Source: Thermoleophilia bacterium (GTDB lineage: Bacteria; Actinomycetota; Thermoleophilia; Miltoncostaeales; Miltoncostaeaceae). From it: 58,860 bases of DNA. The notes beneath the pieces are model-generated. The model saw only the letters and a program-made list of their open reading frames with translations. It was not told the origin of the DNA and made no database searches. Each line of letters starts with the position of its first letter. Position 1 is the first letter of the stretch. The DNA is taken from contig JALOLS010000029.1 in assembly GCA_025455865.1 (NCBI GenBank), positions 1 through 58,860 of the forward strand, read 5' to 3'. The translations under genes were made by a program, and so were the position numbers. Shown piece by piece: positions 53,383-58,860 of this stretch.

Positions 53383-53914
53383 GGCCTGGCCGGCGCGCGG
53401 GATGCGCGCGCTTCGTGCCAGCCTCGTCACGAGAGCGCGCCGTCGTGGCGCGCGCGGGATGCGTGGGCACGTCCGCTTCCTTGCGTCGGGCGACTTCCGG
53501 GCAGATCCGACCGCCGTGGGCCTGGCGGTCTGCACACCGAATCGGCCCGCCCGTGCCCGCCCTTGAGGCGTGCCGGCCGGCGGCGGCCCGGGCGGCGGGC
53601 ACCGATCCTCCCTGGGGTTGTCCTTCGCGCTCCCCCGCCGAGCCCGGGAGCGCCGCGCCGGGGCGCCATGCGCCCGGCGAGACGGCCGAGGTGCCCGCCC
53701 GCGCGCACGACGACCACCAGGCGCCGGATGCCCGTCGCGCCACGCCCCGACCACCGCGCTCGCGCCCGGTCGTCGGCGGGAGCCATCACGTCGGCGCCCC
53801 GCTCACCGCCACCTCCGCGCCCCCCGGGGCGCCGCCGGATGCGGGGCGGGCCCGTTCGCGCCGGGCCGCGGCCGGGCCGCCGGGCGCCCGGTCGCCGACC
53901 TGGGCGCCGGGCAG
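53383..53914. other. About 530-bp gene-free spacer between pilin and pilus operon
   Basis: The open frames here are low-complexity Arg/Pro/Ala shadows without start signals. I see short inverted repeats (for example around 53580-53600) but no recognisable riboswitch, RNA gene or protein. It may hold upstream control elements for the pilus operon. Confidence 0.4.
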
Positions 53915-53953
53915 TCGCCGCAAACGGCGACGGGCCCGCCGAAGCGGGCCCGT
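53915..53953 (-). terminator. Tandem terminator hairpins after pilin gene
   Basis: ACGGGCCCGC (53930-53939) pairs with GCGGGCCCGT (53944-53953) around a CGAA tetraloop, and TCGCCG (53915-53920) pairs with CGGCGA (53925-53930) around CAAA. Read on the minus strand they follow the pilin stop by 27 bases and end in a short TTT run. A very strong candidate intrinsic terminator for a highly expressed gene. Confidence 0.75.
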
Positions 53954-53980
53954 CGGGTCATGCGTGACTCGGGGTGCGGC

Positions 53981-54418
53981 CTACCAGGTGGCGGCGCAGC
54001 TCGAGTTGGCGGCCGCCGCACACGTGCGGGTGACCACGTTGTTGGCCTTGTCCAGGGTGTAGACGTTGCCGGAGTTGCTCTTGGAGGTGATCGTGTACCC
54101 GCCGGCCTTGGCGGTGAAGGTCACCTCGTTGCTCTTGGCCAGGCCCTGCGCGGTGATCTTGATGTTCGGCTCGATCTTGCCGAGCATGGCGGCGTCGATG
54201 GTGTTGTAGTCCTGCGTGTCGGCGTAGGCGGCCTCGACGGCGGTCTGCTCGTTGCGCACGAGCGACTTCGCAGCGGCGTCGTTGGCCTTGTCGCGCTGGC
54301 CGAGGAACGCCGGGATGGCGATGGCGGCCAGCAGGCCGATGATGATGACCACGACCAGGAGCTCGATGAGCGTGAAGCCCTTCTGCTCCCGGGCACGGCG
54401 GCGGAGCCGAGCGAGCAT
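53981..54418 (-). CDS. pilA: Type IV major pilin (PilA-like)
   Basis: A 145-residue prepilin. The short basic leader ends EQKG, with cleavage predicted before Phe15 of FTLIELLVVVIIIGLLAAIAIPAF, including Glu at mature position 5. The mature domain has a conserved YNTIDAAML region, a beta sheet and a C-terminal Cys pair (RTC...SSC, Cys133 and Cys141) like the disulfide loop of type IVa pilins. A GGAGGAG Shine-Dalgarno sits about 8 bases before the ATG at 54418. It has its own tandem terminator, so it is transcribed separately from the assembly operon. Confidence 0.93.
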   Translation of the reverse strand: MLARLRRRAREQKGFTLIELLVVVIIIGLLAAIAIPAFLGQRDKANDAAAKSLVRNEQTAVEAAYADTQDYNTIDAAMLGKIEPNIKITAQGLAKSNEVTFTAKAGGYTITSKSNSGNVYTLDKANNVVTRTCAAAANSSCAATW

Positions 54419-54538
54419 GGGGTGTCTCCTCCATGAGAACGGGGTGGCGCCCCCTGGTGCGGCCGGTCCGTCAGCCGAGAGCGAGGGGCACGTCACCTGT
54501 GTCATCGTTGTCCGCAGGCAATTCCTTGAGTCCCCCTC

Positions 54539-55150
54539 GTGCCCGCGGATGCTCACCGAACCTCCGCGCGCGGCACCCGAGCCACAGGAGCCCCCCTGAG
54601 CACCCCGCCCGTGCGCCTGATCACCGACGGCGCCTGCTCGGCCAACGGCCGCGCCGACGCCCGCGGCGGCTGGGCGGCCATCCTGCAGGTCCCCGGGCGC
54701 CCCGAGGTCGTGCTGACCGGGGGCGAGCGGCCGAGCACCAACAACCGCATGGAGCTCCTGGCCGCCATCGAGGGCCTGCGGGCCGCCCCTCCGGGCTCGG
54801 AGGTCGAGCTGGTCACCGACTCCAGCTACGTGGCGAACGCCATCGCCAAGCGCTGGCTCGACTCCTGGCGCCGCCGCGGCTGGCGGACCGCCGCGAAGAC
54901 CCCGGTGGCCAACCGCGAGCTGTGGGAGCGCCTCATCGCCGAGATGGCCCGCCACCGGCGGGTCACCCCGACCCTGGTGCGCGGCCACGCCGGCCACGAG
55001 CTCAACGAGCGGGCCGACCGGCTCGCGCAGGAGGCCGCGACGCTCGACCACCCGCCGGCCCCCGCGCCGGGCGAGCCGCCCGCCGAGGACCCCCCGCCCC
55101 CCGGCGGGGACCCCGCGCCCGGCCCCGGGGGTCAGCTCGGCCTGTTGTAG
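54539..55150 (+). CDS. rnhA: Ribonuclease HI with C-terminal Pro-rich tail
   Basis: RNase HI (cleaves RNA in RNA:DNA hybrids). Active-site carboxylates: ITDGACS (Asp), NNRMELLAAI (Glu), VTDSSYV (Asp) and NERADRLA (Asp), with the KRWLDSWRRRGWRTA basic protrusion and RGHAGH His loop. A 35-residue Pro-rich tail follows the fold. The start is unclear: GTG at 54539 gives 203 residues with no Shine-Dalgarno; GTG at 54611 is nearest the fold; a CTG at 54596 has AGGAG 5 bases upstream and would be the best-spaced start. The region upstream is the divergent pilin promoter. Confidence 0.9.
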   Translation: MPADAHRTSARGTRATGAPLSTPPVRLITDGACSANGRADARGGWAAILQVPGRPEVVLTGGERPSTNNRMELLAAIEGLRAAPPGSEVELVTDSSYVANAIAKRWLDSWRRRGWRTAAKTPVANRELWERLIAEMARHRRVTPTLVRGHAGHELNERADRLAQEAATLDHPPAPAPGEPPAEDPPPPGGDPAPGPGGQLGLL

Positions 55151-55232
55151 CGGGACGGCCGCCCCGGGCCGGCCCCTCGTGCCCGTGCCAACCTCTGGGT
55201 CCCGTCGCGTCCCCGCATGGAGGTTGGAAACG

Positions 55233-55604
55233 GTGCGCACACGCCACCCGCTGATCGCCGGTGCCGCCCTCGCCCTGGCCCTGGGGGCCACCGCCCCCGC
55301 CCTGGCCCATGTCGAGCTGGTCGCCTCGAGCCCGGCCGACGGCGCGGTGGTCGCCGTGGCGCCGCCGACGCTCCGCCTCACCTTCGGGGGACCGCTCGGG
55401 CGGGTGTCCACCGTCCGGGTCACCGGGCCGAAGGGGACGGTCCGCACGACCGCGCGCATCGACCGGCGGAACGCCCGGGTCGCGCTCGTCGGCTTGAGGT
55501 CGCGCCCGGCGGGCCGATACCGGGTGGCGTGGACCGTGCTGGGCCAGGACGGCCACGCGATCACGGGTGAGTTCAGCTTCCGCAGCCGGAGGGCCGCCGC
55601 ATGA
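55233..55604 (+). CDS. CopC domain secreted copper-binding protein
   Basis: A 123-residue exported protein: signal peptide (about 1-25, ending ALA) and mature His1 in AHVELVASSPADGAVV, the N-terminal Cu(II) site of CopC; the late DGHAITGEFSF strand with its His is also present. GGAGG lies 9 bases before the GTG at 55233. Its stop overlaps the DsbA-like ATG, so copper binding and thiol oxidation functions are co-expressed. Confidence 0.88.
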   Translation: MRTRHPLIAGAALALALGATAPALAHVELVASSPADGAVVAVAPPTLRLTFGGPLGRVSTVRVTGPKGTVRTTARIDRRNARVALVGLRSRPAGRYRVAWTVLGQDGHAITGEFSFRSRRAAA

Positions 55605-56290
55605 AGGGCAGGAACCTGTGGATCGCGATCGCCGGCGTGCTGGTGGCCGTCGCGGTCGTCGTCGTGCTGGTGGTCGTGAGCTCCGGCGGGGACGACGGGG
55701 GCGGCGGGGACGGGGAGGTGACCGGCGCCGCGGAGGCGCTCGCGCTCGTCCAGGGGGTCCCCCAGTCCGGCGACCGGCTCGGGGCGCCCGACGCCAAGGT
55801 GGTCATCCAGGAGTTCGCCGACCTGCAGTGCCCGGCGTGCAAGACGGCCTCGACCGACCTGCTCCCGGAGATCGTCGAGAAGCTGGTCAAGCCCGGCGAC
55901 GCCGCCCTGGTCTTCCGCCCGCTGGCGTTCCTGGGCCCGGACTCGGTGGGCGGCGCCCTCGCCTCGGCGGCGGCGGCCGAGCAGGACCGGGTCTGGCCGT
56001 TCGTCGAGATCCTGTACGCCAACCAGGGCGCCGAGAACTCGGGCTGGCTCGATGACGACCTGATCGAGCGCGCGGCCGCCGCCGTGCCGGGCATCGACGT
56101 GGCCGCGTTCAACGAGTTCCGCAACGGCACCGACGCGACCGCGGTGGTCGAGTCGGCCCAGCGCGAGGCCGACCGCGCGCAGGTGCGGTCGACCCCGACG
56201 TTCGTGATCACCGGGCCGCGGGGCACGAAGACCGTCGTCGGCGCCGTGTCCTTCTCCGAGATCCAGCAGGCCGTCGACGCCGTGAAGTGA
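55601..56290 (+). CDS. DsbA-like membrane-anchored thioredoxin
   Basis: A 229-residue extracytoplasmic thioredoxin-fold protein. One N-terminal helix (about 6-27) and a Gly/Asp linker precede the DSBA domain with the CPAC active site (Cys77, Cys80) in EFADLQCPACK, and the cis-Pro loop STPTFVI. It resembles actinobacterial BdbD/Mce-type DsbA proteins that oxidise exported Cys pairs. Possible clients in this window are the pilin and the disulfide-rich sortase fusion, which is inference. ATGA overlap with copC. Confidence 0.9.
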   Translation: MKGRNLWIAIAGVLVAVAVVVVLVVVSSGGDDGGGGDGEVTGAAEALALVQGVPQSGDRLGAPDAKVVIQEFADLQCPACKTASTDLLPEIVEKLVKPGDAALVFRPLAFLGPDSVGGALASAAAAEQDRVWPFVEILYANQGAENSGWLDDDLIERAAAAVPGIDVAAFNEFRNGTDATAVVESAQREADRAQVRSTPTFVITGPRGTKTVVGAVSFSEIQQAVDAVK

Positions 56291-56319
56291 CCGCGGGTGG
56301 TGGCCGTGGTGACCACCAC

Positions 56320-56345
56320 TTGACAACCGTTCAGTTGTAGAGCAT
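56320..56345 (+). promoter_or_regulatory. ArsR operon promoter with operator-like inverted repeat
   Basis: TTGACA (56320-56325), a perfect -35 box and rare in this window, overlaps ACAAC-N6-GTTGT (56323-56338), an inverted repeat of the size bound by ArsR/SmtB repressors. The -10 is weak (GAGCAT at 56340 or CATCCT at 56343). It suggests autoregulation. Confidence 0.55.
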
Positions 56346-56379
56346 CCTCCGGTTCGTCCACCGACGGACCGGAGGTCTC

Positions 56380-56724
56380 GTGCCCGTTCCCCACCCCATC
56401 CCCGAGCCGCTGGCGGAAGTCATCGCCGCGCGCTTCCGGGCCCTCGCGGAGCCCACCCGCATCCGCATCCTCGACCACCTGCGCGACGGCCCCGCCACCG
56501 TGCAGGAGGTCACCGCGGCCCTGCCGACCTCGCAGCAGAACGTGTCCAAGCACCTGGGGCTCCTGCACCAGGCCGGCGTGGTCGAGCGGCGCAAGGAGGG
56601 CACCCGCACCTACTACGCGATCGCCGACCCGGCGGTCTTCGACCTGTGCGAGCAGGTCTGCGGCGCCGTGCGCAGGGACCTGGCCGAGCTCGCCGAGCTG
56701 CTCGGCGAGGAGGTGGCGCGATGA
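56380..56724 (+). CDS. ArsR-family transcriptional regulator
   Basis: A 114-residue winged-helix repressor: ALAEPTRIRILDHLRDGPATVQEVTAAL, recognition helix SQQNVSKHLGLLHQAGVV and wing RRKEGTRTYYAI. A Cys pair in the last helix (LCEQVCGA, four residues apart) may sense metal or thiol state; the alpha3 CxC site of classical ArsR is absent. GGAGG precedes the GTG at 56380. ATGA overlap with the DUF2892 gene. Confidence 0.92.
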   Translation: MPVPHPIPEPLAEVIAARFRALAEPTRIRILDHLRDGPATVQEVTAALPTSQQNVSKHLGLLHQAGVVERRKEGTRTYYAIADPAVFDLCEQVCGAVRRDLAELAELLGEEVAR

Positions 56725-57080
56725 CGGTCTCGGCATCCCCGGTCCCCGGTGACCCGAGGAGCGGCGAGGCACTCCCGACGGACTCGCGCCTCACCTTGGC
56801 GGATGGCGGCGAGGCCCTCCCGACGGACTCGGGCCTCACCTTGGCGGATGGCGGCGAGGCCCTCCCGACGGACTCGGGCCTCACCTTGGAGCGCGCCCTG
56901 TTCGCCCTGGCCGGGACCATGACCCTGGCCTCGGCCGTGCTCGCGGCGTTCGTCTCGCCCTGGTTCCTGCTGCTCACCGCGTTCGTGGGCGCCAACCAGT
57001 GGCTGTTCGTCCTGGCCGGGGACTGCCCGGCCTCGCTGGTGCTCAGGAGGCGCTGCGGACTGCGGAGGGCCGGGGAGTGA
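56721..57080 (+). CDS. DUF2892-family membrane protein with repeated N-terminus
   Basis: A 119-residue protein. The N-terminal third is three tandem copies of GEALPTDSxLTLADG (last copy incomplete). The rest is the DUF2892 domain: two helices (FALAGTMTLASAVLAAFVSPWFLLLTAFVGANQWLFVL) and the GDCPASLVLRR signature with one Cys. The domain often sits next to sulfur or redox genes and ArsR regulators in other bacteria. A GAGGAGG precedes the ATG; the stop overlaps the transporter GTG. Confidence 0.8.
   Translation: MTVSASPVPGDPRSGEALPTDSRLTLADGGEALPTDSGLTLADGGEALPTDSGLTLERALFALAGTMTLASAVLAAFVSPWFLLLTAFVGANQWLFVLAGDCPASLVLRRRCGLRRAGE
56763..56891 (+). repeat. 45-bp tandem repeat, three copies
   Basis: In-frame units start at 56763, 56808 and 56853, nearly identical in sequence; the third is cut short. 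They add about 43 residues to the N-terminus of the DUF2892 protein. Confidence 0.85.
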
Positions 57081-58860
57081 GCGACGAGGTGAAGGTCGGG
57101 CCCATCGGGCGCCTGGGCCGGTTCGCGGCCCGCCACGCCTGGTGGGTCATCGGGGTCTGGGCCGTGGTCTTCGTCGGGCTCGGGATCCTGAGCCCCCGGG
57201 CCGAGCACGCCCTCTCGGGCGCGGGCTGGGAGGCGTCGGGCTCGGAGTCGGTCGAGGCCCGCACGCTGGTGCAGGACAACTTCGCCGGGAACTCGAGCGC
57301 GGCCCTCATGGTCGTGCTCACCAGCCCCGACCGCCCGGTCGGCGACCCGGCCTTCCGGGCCGCCGTCACCCGGGTCGAGGGCATCCTGCGCGCCGACGAC
57401 CGGGTCGCCTCGGTCACGCCGCCGCAGCCCGGCCAGAGCATCTCCCCCGACGGCCGCACGGCGGTGGTCATGGCCGGCGCCGCCGGCTCGACGACCGAGA
57501 TGGTCCGCGCCGCCGACGACCTCAAGGGGCCGCTCGAGCGCGCCGGCGGCGATGAGGTGACCGTCGCGCTCACCGGCGCGTCGGGCATGTGGTCGGACTT
57601 CAACCAGGCCAACAAGGAGGCCATGCTCAAGTCCGAGGTCATGAGCTGGCCGGTGACCCTGGCCATCCTGCTCCTGGCCTTCGGCGCGCTCGTGGCCGCC
57701 GGCCTGCCGCTCATGCTGACCATCGTCGGCCTGGTGAGCTCGGCGGGCGTGCTGTGGATGGTCGCCCAGGCGTTCGACGTGTCGATCTGGGCGATGAACT
57801 TCGCGCTGATGTTCGCCCTCGCCCTGGGCATCGACTACGCCCTGTTCGTGGTCGTGCGCTTCCGGGCGGCGCTCTTCGGGTCCCACCAGTCGCGCGAGGA
57901 TGCGGTGGCGACGACCATGGACACCGCCGGCAAGGCGGTGCTGTTCAGCGGCCTCACCGTGCTGATCTCGCTCACGGCGGTGATGCTGGTGCCCTCGCCG
58001 GCGTTCCGCTCCATGAGCCTCGGGATCATGCTGAGCGTGATCTTCGTGCTGCTCGCCACCCTCACGCTGCTCCCGGCCGTGCTGATGAAGCTCGGGCAGC
58101 GGGTGAACCGGCTCGCCCTCCCCTGGGTCCACCAGGGCGAGCACCGCTCGGCCCGCTTCGCGGCCTGGGGGGAGCGCCTCTGGCGGCGGCCCGCCCGCTA
58201 CGGGATCCCGGCCCTCGTCGCCCTGGTCGTGCTGGCCGTCCCGGTGCTCGGCCTGGACACCGGCATGCCGTCGATCAAGGTCGTGCCCGAGTCCGACGGC
58301 GCCCGCATCGGCTACGTCGCGGTGCAGGAGGGCTTCGGCGTCGGCGCCCCGGGCGCGCTCCAGATCGTGGGGCCGGCCGCCCAGGTCGAGGAGGCCGCCC
58401 GCCTCGCCGCGGCGGACCCCGGGATCGCCCGGGTCAGCCCGGTCCAGCCCGGCGCCGACGGCCTGGCGCTGGTGCAGGCGATCCCGCGCGAGGACCCCTC
58501 CGACCCGGCGGTCGGGGCGACCATCGACGCGCTCCGCACCCAGGTGCCCGAGGGGGTGCTGATCGGCGGCGCGACGGCCGAGAACCACGACCTGGAGCAG
58601 GCGCTCGCCGACGCGACCCCCATCGTGATCGGGGTCGTGCTGGCGCTCGGCTTCCTGCTGCTCCTGGTCGCCTTCCAGGCCCCGCTGGTCGCGCTGATCG
58701 GCGTCGCCACCAACCTGCTGGCCACCGCCGCCGCCTTCGGCGTCGCCCGTCTGGTGTTCCAGGAGGGCTGGCTGTCCGGGGTCCTCGGCTTCGAGAGCCA
58801 GGGCTTCCTGAACGCCTGGGGGCCGGTGTTCTTCTTCGCGATGATCTTCGCGATCTCGAT
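57077..58860 (+). CDS. MMPL/RND-superfamily transporter, truncated by window end
   Basis: The first about 594 residues of an MMPL (YdfJ-like) transporter: helix 1 (HAWWVIGVWAVVFVGLG), a periplasmic domain, then a helix bundle with the LALGIDYALFVVVRFR motif (GxxxDY, the proton-relay signature) and a matching second half that begins at about residue 375 (RPARYGIPALVALVVLAVPVLGLDTG). GTG at 57077 overlaps the DUF2892 stop. The frame is open at 58860, so the 3' end is outside. It is probably the main product of an ArsR-controlled operon; MMPL members export lipids or drugs. Confidence 0.9.
   Translation, partial: MSDEVKVGPIGRLGRFAARHAWWVIGVWAVVFVGLGILSPRAEHALSGAGWEASGSESVEARTLVQDNFAGNSSAALMVVLTSPDRPVGDPAFRAAVTRVEGILRADDRVASVTPPQPGQSISPDGRTAVVMAGAAGSTTEMVRAADDLKGPLERAGGDEVTVALTGASGMWSDFNQANKEAMLKSEVMSWPVTLAILLLAFGALVAAGLPLMLTIVGLVSSAGVLWMVAQAFDVSIWAMNFALMFALALGIDYALFVVVRFRAALFGSHQSREDAVATTMDTAGKAVLFSGLTVLISLTAVMLVPSPAFRSMSLGIMLSVIFVLLATLTLLPAVLMKLGQRVNRLALPWVHQGEHRSARFAAWGERLWRRPARYGIPALVALVVLAVPVLGLDTGMPSIKVVPESDGARIGYVAVQEGFGVGAPGALQIVGPAAQVEEAARLAAADPGIARVSPVQPGADGLALVQAIPREDPSDPAVGATIDALRTQVPEGVLIGGATAENHDLEQALADATPIVIGVVLALGFLLLLVAFQAPLVALIGVATNLLATAAAFGVARLVFQEGWLSGVLGFESQGFLNAWGPVFFFAMIFAIS

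Noticed and set aside
53383-53914. c-di-GMP or c-di-AMP riboswitch before the pilus operon
   Set aside because: I could not find the conserved riboswitch cores by eye on either strand.
53427-53967. Small genes in the pilin-pilus spacer
   Set aside because: Open frames on both strands are Arg/Pro-rich, overlap each other and lack start signals.
54419-54540. FliA/WhiG-type promoter for pilA (TCAA...ACGATGA)
   Set aside because: Spacing and matches are too weak to support; the pilin promoter remains unidentified.

Overview
The window is a GC-rich, gene-dense chromosomal segment. Its gene complement fits a mesophilic, aerobic actinobacterium, and I infer class Thermoleophilia (Solirubrobacterales/Gaiellales-like). 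Support for this comes from the very high GC3, many GTG starts with 4-base stop/start overlaps, frequent leaderless promoters with a TANNNT box just before the start codon, the heme A synthase, F420-type oxidoreductase and CopCD genes, the aroC-aroK-aroB-aroQ-pepQ-efp-acc-nusB cluster, and a monoderm-style type IV pilus operon. I see no rRNA, tRNA, CRISPR array, IS element or phage gene; this looks like core chromosome.

Layout. 1-7.2 kb: a small zinc-ribbon protein, xseB/xseA, a CopC-CopD fusion, a SAM methyltransferase, a damaged Tim44-like membrane protein, an orphan anti-sigma-type extracytoplasmic domain and ctaA. 7.2-12 kb: a DksA/TraR-type zinc finger divergent from a DrrAB-like ABC exporter operon that runs into an O-methyltransferase, a GNAT acetyltransferase and a broken LLM-class oxidoreductase. 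12-14.7 kb: a secreted 904-residue protein combining a thioester-adhesin-like head, four Cys-paired repeats and a C-terminal class F-like sortase domain. 14.7-26.2 kb (minus strand): MFS transporter, acyl-CoA dehydrogenase, coiled-coil membrane protein, NUDIX hydrolase, M20 peptidase, pyrG, recN, nadK, tlyA and dxs. 26.4-32.2 kb (plus): a small protein, a UspA/OsmC-like fusion coupled to acetolactate decarboxylase, then a 1276-residue PAS-GAF-GGDEF-HD-GYP protein. 32.4-41.0 kb (minus): one long, mostly translationally coupled operon read from the aroC promoter (aroC, aroK, aroB, aroQ, pepQ, efp, a carboxyltransferase-like/BCCP fusion, accC, nusB, a small helical protein). 41-46.6 kb: an AIM24-family protein, a PAS-GGDEF-EAL protein, and kaiB-kaiC followed by a secreted protein. 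46.6-54.4 kb (minus): a type IV pilus operon headed by a giant FN3-like repeat protein (then pilD, pilM, pilN, pilO, a PilP-position lipoprotein), with the pilin gene upstream. 54.5-58.9 kb (plus): RNase HI, CopC, a DsbA-like thioredoxin, and an ArsR/DUF2892/MMPL operon cut by the window end.

Functional themes are cell-surface construction (pilus, sortase fusion), c-di-GMP turnover (two multi-domain enzymes, each with synthetic and hydrolytic domains), copper and thiol biology in the envelope, and housekeeping biosynthesis (shikimate, isoprenoid, pyrimidine, NADP, fatty-acid precursor). The most unusual items are the adhesin-sortase fusion, the BCCP carrying a carboxyltransferase fold that has lost its metal/lysine motifs, the UspA-OsmC fusion, and a promoter grammar in which about 15 genes start within about 10 bases of a -10 box. 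Two genes carry internal deletions with frame changes and two others lack a proper start; these could be real decay or assembly errors and should be checked against reads.
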